NCBI GenBank assembly: GCA_938002705.1
Contig: CALLAG010000295.1
Span: forward strand, 1 to 7,526
Direction of reading: 5' to 3'
DNA length: 7,526 bases
Source of the DNA: an uncultured Saprospiraceae bacterium
GTDB lineage: Bacteria > Bacteroidota > Bacteroidia > Chitinophagales > Saprospiraceae
The notes beneath the pieces were generated by a model. That model was not told the origin of the DNA, ran no database searches, and saw only the letters and a list, made by a program, of their open reading frames with translations. Both the position numbers and the translations under genes were made by a program. Below are positions 1 to 5,283 of the stretch, piece by piece (positions within the stretch are counted from its first letter, which is position 1; each line of letters opens with the position of its first letter).

Positions 1-483
1 CACTACCAGATATAACTAATATTGAATCAAAAGGAATATATTCAAAGCCCCAAGTACTTAGATTCTTATCGTAAATATTTTGAAATCTATCAATTGATCT
101 TTCTGTATTATATTCTTGAGTTACGGTATTATATTGAACAATATTAATTGTAGTCGGACCAAACCTACCATGTAATATTTATTATCATTCAAAACTGAAT
201 TATTAGAAAAATCTAAAAATGGTACTGTGTCACTTCGAAGTGGGTGTAATCCTATCCTATTTCCTTGTAAATCAAAATTAGACACATTAGCTGTCCAACG
301 ACCTATTTCTTGATCAAAATACACACCACTCACCAAATATTGTTTATTGATTGTATCTTCTAATACATGATAACCGCTGCTTGGCTCATCAATCTCTATA
401 GCAATCTGCTCTTTGAAGCCTTGTTGAGCAAATAAGCCATTAACTAGTAGTAAATTGAAGATAATAAGTATGATATATTTCAA
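1..483 (-). pseudogene. Secreted protein, N-terminal part, with an apparent frameshift; runs off left edge
   Basis: The reading frame begins with a TTG codon at 481-483. It encodes a clear signal peptide (Lys2, hydrophobic core about 4-17, LFA then Gln20). A mature part with short beta-rich stretches follows (YLVSGVYFD, YYMVG), as in secreted beta-propeller-like proteins. The frame stops at 121-123 after a tail of unlike character (LVRLQLILFNIIP). A different minus-strand frame, entered at about 161-168, reads FGPTTINIVQYNTVTQEYN and then stays open to position 1, ending DSILVISGSG. The two halves join sensibly if one base is missing near the GGTTTGG stretch. So this is either a frameshifted gene or a single-base sequencing or assembly error. 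A TAA lies in frame six codons upstream of the TTG, so the start cannot lie further upstream. A T9SS sorting domain could lie beyond the left edge. The exact family is not recognised. Confidence 0.7.
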
Positions 484-500
484 ATTATGTATGTTTTCTT

Positions 501-540
501 AAAAAAAGGGAGCCTTATCAAAATTAATTAATAAGACTCC
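501..540 (-). terminator. Intrinsic terminator downstream of the T9SS remnant
   Basis: On the minus strand, ggagtcttat (540-531) pairs with ataaggctcc (518-509), with one G-U pair in a 10-bp stem and a 12-nt AT-rich loop. It is followed directly by a run of seven T residues (507-501, A on the plus strand). It lies 13 bases after the stop codon of the T9SS tail at 554 and just before the start of the next minus-strand gene. It is therefore well placed to end transcription coming from tonB through the repeat region. Confidence 0.8.
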
Positions 541-663
541 TAATTAGTTGTGATTATAAAATTATTAATTTTTTCGTCTCTACAACAGCATCATCACTAT
601 CCATCACTTTACAGATATATACACCTGCTTCTAATTTGCTATTTATGTCTACTTGCTGCTTTC

Positions 664-767
664 CCCGATTCCTATCGAGAGCAGAGCCTTCTACGTTGCT
701 TTTGATTTCAAGATTCTGTCTTGAAAAAGTCGCTGGAAGCTTGGCGGCGGGGACGCCACCAAGAACA
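664..767. repeat. Repeat module A, copy 1 (104 bp)
   Basis: It begins CCCGATTCCTATCGAGAGC and ends AAGAACA. It matches 841-944 at an offset of 177 bases with about six substitutions by eye. Near its end, 740-763 forms a hairpin: arms cttggcggcg and cgccaccaag (one G-U type mismatch), loop GGGA. On the minus strand it is open and reads GVPAAKLPATFSRQNLEIKS, then NVEGSALDRNRG. The left end abuts the T9SS tail at a point where a normal sorting domain would be expected to continue upstream. Confidence 0.85.
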
Positions 768-775
768 CCTCGGTT

Positions 776-806
776 GCTGTTGGCGTCCTCGCCAACAGCT
801 TGCTGG
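776..806. repeat. Hairpin module B, copy 1
   Basis: Positions 776-799 form a perfect inverted repeat with 10-bp arms (GCTGTTGGCG and CGCCAACAGC) around a TCCT loop. TTGCTGG follows. The same sequence recurs at 1103-1133 with few changes. The core GGCG-AGGA-CGCC on the minus strand resembles the core GGCG-GGGA-CGCC of module A read on the plus strand. The A and B hairpins therefore look like inverted relatives. There is no T-run after it on either strand, so it does not look like an ordinary terminator. Confidence 0.85.
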
Positions 807-840
807 AAAGGCCTGTTAGATATAGAATGAAGAAGAGCAA

Positions 841-944
841 CCCGATTCCTATCGAGAGCAGAGCCTTCTACATCGCTCTTGATTCCAAGATTCTGTCTTG
901 AAAAAGTCCCTGGAAGCTTGGCGGCGGGGACGCCACTAAGAACA
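841..944. repeat. Repeat module A, copy 2 (104 bp)
   Basis: This is the second copy of the module at 664-767, with the same ends (CCCGATTCC and AAGAACA). The offset of 177 is a multiple of three, so both copies are read in the same minus-strand frame. This copy reads GVPAAKLPGTFSRQNLGIKS, then DVEGSALDRNR. Its terminal hairpin (917-940) is weaker than that of copy 1, because one arm reads cgccactaag instead of cgccaccaag. Most differences between the copies cluster at 31-46 bases into the module. Confidence 0.85.
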
Positions 945-977
945 AAATGTTGTATATCAATGCTATAACTGTATTAC

Positions 978-994
978 GTCGGCTTTAAGCCGAC
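978..994. repeat. Small palindrome C1 (GTCGGCT / AGCCGAC)
   Basis: Perfect 7-bp arms GTCGGCT and AGCCGAC surround a 3-nt loop TTA. It is unrelated in sequence to the A and B hairpins. It lies between module A copy 2 and the partial A copy, directly next to the single in-frame stop (974-976) that interrupts the minus-strand frame. No T-tract follows on either strand. Confidence 0.7.
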
Positions 995-1009
995 ACTTAG
1001 ATTCCGTAT

Positions 1010-1024
1010 ACGACTACAAGTCGT
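1010..1024. repeat. Small palindrome C2 (ACGACT / AGTCGT)
   Basis: Perfect 6-bp arms ACGACT and AGTCGT surround a 3-nt loop ACA, 15 bases from C1. C1 and C2 are each short, GC-containing and separated by a non-palindromic ATTCCGT stretch, so they probably form one composite element. A genome-wide search with the 47-bp span 978-1024 would show whether it recurs as a unit. Confidence 0.6.
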
Positions 1025-1040
1025 CACGAACAGTAGTAGG

Positions 1041-1068
1041 CTTGGCAGCGGAGACACCACCAAGAACA
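1041..1068. repeat. Partial copy of module A (28 bp)
   Basis: CTTGGCAGCG starts a 28-base stretch that matches the hairpin end of module A (740-767) with three substitutions, all G to A. The hairpin arms are consequently degraded. Unlike the full copies it is not in the shared minus-strand frame (offset 301), so it looks like a decayed or truncated copy. Confidence 0.7.
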
Positions 1069-1102
1069 AACCAGATGTCGTTGGCTTGCCAAATACTCGG
1101 CT

Positions 1103-1133
1103 GCTGTTGGCGTCCTCGCCTACAGCTTTCTGG
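1103..1133. repeat. Hairpin module B, copy 2
   Basis: This is the second copy of the hairpin at 776-799, with one change in the right arm (CGCCTACAGC). TTTCTGG follows in place of TTGCTGG. The offset from copy 1 is 327 bases, a multiple of three, so the minus strand again reads AVGEDANS in the same frame. It sits 27 bases beyond the stop codon of the upstream tonB. It is the first structure a transcript leaving that gene would meet, yet it lacks the T-run of a terminator. Confidence 0.8.
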
Positions 1134-1159
1134 TGAATTTGTGTCTACTCTTTTGTGCA

Positions 1160-2032
1160 TCACATCAACTTAAACTTAATAGGAAGTGTGAATTGTACAT
1201 TAACTGGTCTTCCTCTTTGCTTGCCTGGGGTCCATCTTTCTTTCATATCGTTCATCATACGGACGACTCGCTCGGCTTCCTTGCCACATTGTATCCCGAC
1301 ATCTCTGACGACTTTGATATCAGACACCTTGCCTTCTTTGTCCACTACAAATCTCACAATGACAGTCCCCTCATTCCTATACTCTTTATCGATCTGTGGG
1401 TACTTCATATGCTTATAGATGTATGACATGAGGCTCTTCTCTGCACATGCTCGCTTCTCTTCTCTTGTTCCCTTAAGATCTTCGCAACCTGGAAAACGCG
1501 GCATCTGTTCTGCTATCGGCAAGACTTCATCATCATCAGCTCTTTCTATAATCTTAGGTACAGCAGCCTTGGTACTCTGCATCATAGAATCTATGTTATA
1601 ATGATCGGTAGATATATCTACAGCATCAGTAAAGTCCTCTGTTGTCAATTTTTCTTTGATAACTTTTACTGGAATCACTTTTACTATTGGAGTAGGAACT
1701 TTGATCTCTTCTACTTTATCATCCGCAGGTGGTGGTATAATTTCTTTTGGCTTTTGCCAAGTTTGAGGGGTAACAGTCATTTCTTCAGAGAATAGATCTG
1801 ACATAATATACTCATATGGCTTATGCTCTACTGTAAGATTAATCATAGCGTAGCATATAGACAATCCAGAGACGATACCGATCAAGTAATGCTGCATAGA
1901 AAAGTCTACTGATCGGCTCAGGATATGATCCCAATTTCTGCTGATGAGTACATACATCGTTATCGCAATTGATATAGCAAAGACGATCCAAGAGACTTCC
2001 GTAATGTTGAGTGAGAATATAAATAGATTCAT
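1160..2032 (-). CDS. Energy transducer TonB (first paralogue, no proline run)
   Basis: 290 residues, ATG start at 2030-2032. The C-terminal domain (about 200-290) is a TonB C-terminal fold. It contains YPQIDKEYRNEGTVIVRFVV, then GKVSDIKVVRDVG, and finally the conserved WTPGKQRGRPVNVQFTLPI. The Bacteroidota signature MPRFPGCED is at 177-185. Two hydrophobic segments (about 11-31 and 47-67) come first, then a periplasmic linker (about 70-175) rich in Pro, Lys, Glu and Val but without a long proline run. The role is to couple the proton-motive force, via ExbB/ExbD, to outer-membrane TonB-dependent receptors. Two N-terminal helices differ from the single helix of classical TonB. Cysteines 183, 196 and 249 match cysteines in the neighbouring paralogue. 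It lies 182 bases beyond the other tonB, separated from it by a terminator, so it probably has its own promoter. Confidence 0.9.
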   Translation of the reverse strand: MNLFIFSLNITEVSWIVFAISIAITMYVLISRNWDHILSRSVDFSMQHYLIGIVSGLSICYAMINLTVEHKPYEYIMSDLFSEEMTVTPQTWQKPKEIIPPPADDKVEEIKVPTPIVKVIPVKVIKEKLTTEDFTDAVDISTDHYNIDSMMQSTKAAVPKIIERADDDEVLPIAEQMPRFPGCEDLKGTREEKRACAEKSLMSYIYKHMKYPQIDKEYRNEGTVIVRFVVDKEGKVSDIKVVRDVGIQCGKEAERVVRMMNDMKERWTPGKQRGRPVNVQFTLPIKFKLM

Positions 2033-2146
2033 AGCTTACAGTTTTAGTTAACTATAAGATGGATGCGTGGATGTGTTTTGGTGTACCTAAGTTTTTTTTT
2101 GAGGGATAATATTCAAGTGAACATGTTCCTTGGAAAGTATTCGGCA

Positions 2147-2183
2147 CAAAAAAAGAGACCAGCAAAATGAATTACTGATCTCT
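2147..2183 (-). terminator. Intrinsic terminator after the proline-rich tonB
   Basis: On the minus strand, agagatcag (2183-2175) pairs with ctggtctct (2162-2154), a 9-bp stem with one G-U pair and a 12-nt loop. It runs straight into a T-run (2154-2148, plus-strand A's). It lies about 31 bases after the stop codon at 2215 and closes the gltA-gcvH-vanZ-tonB run. It also separates the two tonB genes into different transcription units. Confidence 0.8.
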
Positions 2184-2214
2184 ATATTTTAAATGATAAT
2201 ATTTACATTATCTC

Positions 2215-3129
2215 TTACTCTAATTTGAATTGTATAGGCAAAGTAAATAATACCTTCACTGGTCTACCTCTCTGCTTACCGGGTATCCACTTCTGAGGCA
2301 TATTGTTCATGCTTTCTACTACTTTAAGTGCTGCTTCTCCACAACCTGCTCCGATATCTCTTACTATTTTAGCATCCTTTACAGCTCCAGTTTCACTTAC
2401 TACGAACTGGATGTATACCTTACCATCTATACCATTTTCTTTGGCGATAGCTGGATATTTTAAGTTCTTGTATACGTACTGGATTAGTTTAGATTCAGCA
2501 CAAGCTTTGATTTCTTCTTTAGAACCTGCGTCCTCACAACCTGGAAATCTCGGCATATCTTCCACAACCTTAAAAATCTCCGGCTCAGCTGGTGGTGGTG
2601 GCGGTGGTGGCGGCGGCGGTGGCGGTGCTTCTTCTTCGACCACTGGTTCTGGCTCTACGACATCTTCCTCATCCACACTTAGATCTTCGAATTCTGGCTC
2701 ATCTTCTTCTTCGATTTCCTCCTCTGGCACTTCTTCGATTACTGGAGGCGGTGGTGGTGGTGGTGGTGGTGGCGGTTCAGCTGTTCTTGGTGGTTCGATC
2801 TCTAATTCTTCATCGATATCTAAGTTATACTCAGAGGTATCGATTACTGTATCAAAAGTCGTCCAGCTAAACGCAAACAATGTCGCCGCTAATGATAATA
2901 CCAATCCAAAAAGGAATACAGGTCCTGAGAATCTGAATGCATTCACATCAGGATACTTGTTTCTAGAATCCAGTGGTGAGGACCATTCGTGTCCTCTATA
3001 CTTTTCAGTAAGACTGTCTCCTGACTTCTTGAACTTAGATCTCAATATGAAAATCGTGACTAAAGTTGCTAGAACTAAGCCGATTCCCAAAAGAAAGACC
3101 GTCGTTCCATTTAAGGTTATATCTCCCAT
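2215..3129 (-). CDS. Energy transducer TonB with two polyproline tracts (second paralogue)
   Basis: 304 residues, ATG at 3127-3129. There are two hydrophobic helices (about 11-29 and 69-88) joined by a basic, presumably cytoplasmic loop (RSKFKKSGDSLTEKYRGHEW). A rigid periplasmic spacer follows: 11 prolines at 119-129, an acidic Glu/Asp-rich stretch (131-167) and 12 prolines at 169-180. Then come MPRFPGCED (192-200) and a TonB C-terminal domain ending WIPGKQRGRPVKVLFTLPIQ. Such Pro-acid-Pro spacers are typical of TonB and serve to span the periplasm to the receptor plug. Its C-terminal domain is clearly paralogous to that of the other tonB. It begins 13 bases after the vanZ-like gene and is probably cotranscribed with it. 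No exbB/exbD is present in the window. Confidence 0.92.
   Translation of the reverse strand: MGDITLNGTTVFLLGIGLVLATLVTIFILRSKFKKSGDSLTEKYRGHEWSSPLDSRNKYPDVNAFRFSGPVFLFGLVLSLAATLFAFSWTTFDTVIDTSEYNLDIDEELEIEPPRTAEPPPPPPPPPPPVIEEVPEEEIEEEDEPEFEDLSVDEEDVVEPEPVVEEEAPPPPPPPPPPPPAEPEIFKVVEDMPRFPGCEDAGSKEEIKACAESKLIQYVYKNLKYPAIAKENGIDGKVYIQFVVSETGAVKDAKIVRDIGAGCGEAALKVVESMNNMPQKWIPGKQRGRPVKVLFTLPIQFKLE
2590..2775 (-). repeat. Two proline-codon tracts inside tonB, separated by an acidic spacer
   Basis: CCN codon runs (GGN on the plus strand) at 2743-2775 (11 prolines) and 2590-2625 (12 prolines) flank a Glu/Asp-rich stretch. The tracts are mixtures of CCA, CCG and CCC codons with CCA or CCG dominant. 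They are low in complexity at the DNA level and prone to length change by slippage. The plus-strand shadow of this stretch reads as a long glycine/serine frame and should not be taken for a gene. Confidence 0.8.
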
Positions 3130-3142
3130 ATTTTTAAAAAAA

Positions 3143-3478
3143 TTAAATTGTAAGTCTGTAAATAAGTGCTCCGATCAAAGAGCCAATAATATTAGCAATA
3201 ATATCATAATAATCAAAATAACGGCCTAAGTCTAATGCACCTTGTAAGTACTCTATCATGGCTCCATAACTGCTACATAATATTATAGATAACAGTATAT
3301 ACTTGATCTGATTCTTAGCTATAGATCTTAACAATAGATAAGACATGACAGAGTAGAATATGACATGTACGACTTTATCGTAATCTATAAAACTATCAAT
3401 ATCAGGACCGTCTATCGGTATCAGAGACCCTACGGTCACTGCGCTGACCCATACTATGAGTGCTATTATTGCTTTCAA
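3143..3478 (-). CDS. VanZ-like family integral membrane protein
   Basis: 111 residues with four predicted membrane helices (about 3-20, 36-52, 59-75, 90-108). It shows the family pattern DKVVHVIFY (34-42), YGAMIEYLQG (71-80) and R..D..DIIANIIGSLIGALI (86-105). VanZ-like proteins are small membrane proteins of uncertain biochemical function, named after the teicoplanin-resistance protein of the vanA cluster. Resistance should not be inferred here, since stand-alone copies beside gcvH are, from memory, common in Bacteroidota. The start appears to be TTG at 3476-3478. The only nearby ATG (in ATGAGCCGC) is out of frame, and no in-frame ATG or GTG lies between it and the gcvH stop, 51 bases upstream. 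The tonB start is 13 bases downstream. Confidence 0.85.
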   Translation of the reverse strand: MKAIIALIVWVSAVTVGSLIPIDGPDIDSFIDYDKVVHVIFYSVMSYLLLRSIAKNQIKYILLSIILCSSYGAMIEYLQGALDLGRYFDYYDIIANIIGSLIGALIYRLTI

Positions 3479-3529
3479 ATTACGCGGCTCATTTAAGTAG
3501 ATGCAGTGACTTGAGATTATGGTGTATCT

Positions 3530-3919
3530 CTAAGATATTAATGAAGAATATTCTTCAGAATTTTTTAGTTCGTCTATTTCTGAGGCATCAGATATACTGA
3601 TTTTTACGATCCATCCATCACCATAAGGATCAGAATTGACAAGATCTGGCTGATCACCATCATCCTCGTTTAACTTACTATTAAATTCTAACACCTCACC
3701 CGATAGGGGCATGAATAGGTCAGAAGTTGTCTTTACTGCCTCTATAGTACCAAAAACTTCATCCTTGGCTATTGTTTCTCCTACTGTCTCTATCTCGACG
3801 TAGACAATCTCTCCTAATTCGCTCTGAGCAAAATCTGTGATACCTATGTAAGCGACATCGCCTTCGATACGTACCCATTCGTGCTCGGCTGTATATTTCA
3901 AATTTTCTAAAACCTTCAT
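3530..3919 (-). CDS. gcvH: Glycine cleavage system H protein (lipoyl carrier)
   Basis: 129 residues, ATG at 3917-3919. GcvH carries the lipoyl arm that shuttles the aminomethyl group from P protein (GcvP) to T protein (GcvT) in cytoplasmic glycine breakdown. The sequence opens KYTAEHEWV, continues YIGITDFAQSELGEIVYVE (24-42) and has the lipoylation site in GTIEAVKTTSDLFMPLSGEV, with Lys63 as the modified residue. The end contains VNSDPYGDGWIVKI. Length is normal (about 125-130). The loop after LN (NEDDGDQPDLVN, about 84-95) appears some four residues longer than in homologues I recall. It follows citrate synthase by only 5 bases, implying cotranscription and possibly translational coupling. 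gcvT and gcvP are not in the window. Confidence 0.97.
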   Translation of the reverse strand: MKVLENLKYTAEHEWVRIEGDVAYIGITDFAQSELGEIVYVEIETVGETIAKDEVFGTIEAVKTTSDLFMPLSGEVLEFNSKLNEDDGDQPDLVNSDPYGDGWIVKISISDASEIDELKNSEEYSSLIS

Positions 3920-3924
3920 TTCTC

Positions 3925-5235
3925 TTATGCTTTATTAACTTGTTCTTTTAACCATTTAGAATTAACCGACTTAGGTCGCTCTAACGAAAGACCAAGTGCT
4001 CGTGACCAACATGATGCTGCTAAGACGCCCAATGCTCTAGAGACACCAAATAATACTGTATAGAATGTATACTGATCTAATCCATAATTAACTAAGATAG
4101 CTCCTGAGTGAGCATCTACATTAGGCCAAGGATTCTTAACCTTGCCCAGAGCTGTCAATATAGGTGGTACAACTTCAAATAATTGCCATACGATCTTTAC
4201 AAAATCATTATCCTTAATATATTCTTCAGCGAATACTCGCTGTGCTGTGAATCTTGGATCTGGTTCTCTCAGTACGGCATGACCATAACCTGGTATAACC
4301 TTGCCTGACGCTATTGTATCATTGATATATTGCTTAACCTGATCATTAGTAGGCTTAGTTGTGCCTAACTTATCTGTCATCTCTACTATCCACTTGATCA
4401 CTTCCTGATTAGCTAAGCCGTGTAATGGACCTGCAAGTGATGCCATAGCTCCACCAAATGATAGATAGACATCTGCTAATGTAGAATTAACAAGATGTGC
4501 AGTATGTGCTGATGCATTTCCACCTTCATGATCTGCGTGGATTGTAAGATATAATCTCATGAGACTCTTAAAGTCTTCTCCTTCTACACCTAACATCTGA
4601 GCAAAGTTTCCAGCCCAATCTAATGATTCGTCAGCTGCAATATGATCTCCATTATGATAGATCTTACGATATATAAATGCTGCTAATCTCGGAAGTCTTG
4701 CTATCAGGTTCATCGCATCTTCGTAAGTCGCGTCCCAGTAGTCGTTCTTAGACATTCCCTCTGCATATTTCTTAGCGAATATACTGTCCACTTGCATGGC
4801 ATTGATACCTATGATGAACATTGTCATAGGATGTATATTAGCATCTAAGCTATCAAGTGTTGTATATACTGACTTAGGAATCTCAGCTCGCTTCTCCCAC
4901 TCGTCACTTAGCCACTCGACATCCTCCTGTGTAGGTATCTCATCTACTAACATCAACCAGAAGAGGCCTTCTGGTAGTGGCTCTTTACCACCATTAGCTT
5001 TCTTAGGCAATAATTCTTTTAGTTCAGGTATAGAATATCCTCTGAACCGGATACCTACCTCAGCATCGAGTACTGAAGTTTCCCATAACATACTCTTAAT
5101 ACCTCGCATACCACCCACTATCTGTGAGAGTTTGACTTGATCCATGACCATGTTGCCATGTTCCTTACTTAATGCTTTAATTTCTGTTTTGAGTGCTGAT
5201 GACTTCTCGTAAAATTTCTGTTTTAATCTATCCAT
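3925..5235 (-). CDS. gltA: Citrate (Si)-synthase, eukaryotic/mitochondrial-like type
   Basis: 436 residues, ATG at 5233-5235. It condenses acetyl-CoA and oxaloacetate to citrate, the entry step of the TCA cycle, in the cytoplasm. Recognisable blocks are GGMRGIKSMLWETSVLDAEV (41-60), HADHEGGNASAHTAHLV (233-249), AGPLHGLANQEV (268-279), GYGHAVLREPDPRF (316-329) and NPWPNVDAHSGAIL (368-381). The catalytic residues corresponding to pig His274, His320 and Asp375 are His272, His319 and Asp374. The sequence resembles the mitochondrial-type enzyme more than the NADH-regulated hexameric GltA of enterobacteria, so dimeric and not NADH-inhibited behaviour is likely (inference). Full length, no damage seen. 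It starts 48 bases after the small secreted-protein gene, without a terminator between them, and ends 5 bases before gcvH. Confidence 0.96.
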   Translation of the reverse strand: MDRLKQKFYEKSSALKTEIKALSKEHGNMVMDQVKLSQIVGGMRGIKSMLWETSVLDAEVGIRFRGYSIPELKELLPKKANGGKEPLPEGLFWLMLVDEIPTQEDVEWLSDEWEKRAEIPKSVYTTLDSLDANIHPMTMFIIGINAMQVDSIFAKKYAEGMSKNDYWDATYEDAMNLIARLPRLAAFIYRKIYHNGDHIAADESLDWAGNFAQMLGVEGEDFKSLMRLYLTIHADHEGGNASAHTAHLVNSTLADVYLSFGGAMASLAGPLHGLANQEVIKWIVEMTDKLGTTKPTNDQVKQYINDTIASGKVIPGYGHAVLREPDPRFTAQRVFAEEYIKDNDFVKIVWQLFEVVPPILTALGKVKNPWPNVDAHSGAILVNYGLDQYTFYTVLFGVSRALGVLAASCWSRALGLSLERPKSVNSKWLKEQVNKA

Positions 5236-5283
5236 TTTTTAATCGTAGGGAGCTTTATATAATTTGCAGTTTAATAAAAAAAT

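Larger units (their letters stand above)
554..973 (-). pseudogene. T9SS sorting-domain tail fused in frame to repeat modules (gene remnant)
   Basis: This minus-strand frame has no stop for 139 codons, between TAA at 974-976 and the terminal TAA at 554-556. The last 33 or so residues (QVDINSKLEAGVYICKV, then a tail ending ETKKLIIL) match the end of a type A T9SS sorting domain: the 'L..GVYI.KV' strand and the basic-hydrophobic tail. Everything upstream is encoded by the repeat modules. It reads peptides such as VEGSALDRNR (twice), AVGEDANSNRG and GVPAAKLP (twice). There is no ATG at the start of the open frame, and no domain ahead of the tail that looks like a normal secreted protein. I read it as the 3' remnant of a T9SS cargo gene invaded by or recombined with the repeats. 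A translated product from an alternative start cannot be excluded. The terminator at 501-540 follows. Confidence 0.6.
664..1133. other. Mosaic of interspersed hairpin repeats between tonB and the T9SS remnant
   Basis: This stretch is visibly richer in G+C than its surroundings and is built from modules. In plus order these are: a 104-bp module A (664-767), hairpin B (776-806), spacer, module A (841-944), hairpins C1 (978-994) and C2 (1010-1024), partial A (1041-1068), a small TTGGC/GCCAA hairpin (1081-1092), and B again (1103-1133). It starts only 27 bases beyond the stop of the upstream tonB. No transposase, no long terminal inverted repeats and no evenly spaced CRISPR-like units are seen. 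Small mosaic palindromic elements of the REP/BIME type are the nearest known analogy. The relation is by architecture only, not by recognised sequence. Confidence 0.75.

Noticed and set aside
636..830. Plus-strand 64-codon open frame over the repeats
   Set aside because: It is the shadow of the repeat modules. The convincing protein signal (T9SS tail) is on the minus strand, and the plus frame resembles no protein.
664..1133. CRISPR array
   Set aside because: Repeats are 104 and 24-31 bp with unequal spacing, few in number and partly coding-compatible. There is no set of equal short repeats and spacers and no cas gene.
664..1133. Insertion sequence
   Set aside because: No transposase frame, no terminal inverted repeats bounding the region and no obvious target-site duplication.
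1133..1601. Short plus-strand frames opposite the first tonB
   Set aside because: They overlap a well-supported TonB coding sequence and show no recognisable protein features.
2057..2110. 16-codon plus-strand frame and T-run between the two tonB genes
   Set aside because: Too short and without a ribosome site. The T-run has no hairpin in front of it.
2303..3229. Plus-strand 308-codon Gly/Ser-rich open frame
   Set aside because: Antisense of tonB: the glycine runs are the complement of the proline codons. It has no sensible start context or domain.
3143..3478. Glycopeptide resistance determinant (vanZ)
   Set aside because: Only the broad VanZ-like membrane fold is present. No vanHAX or other resistance genes accompany it, and such copies beside gcvH look like housekeeping genes.
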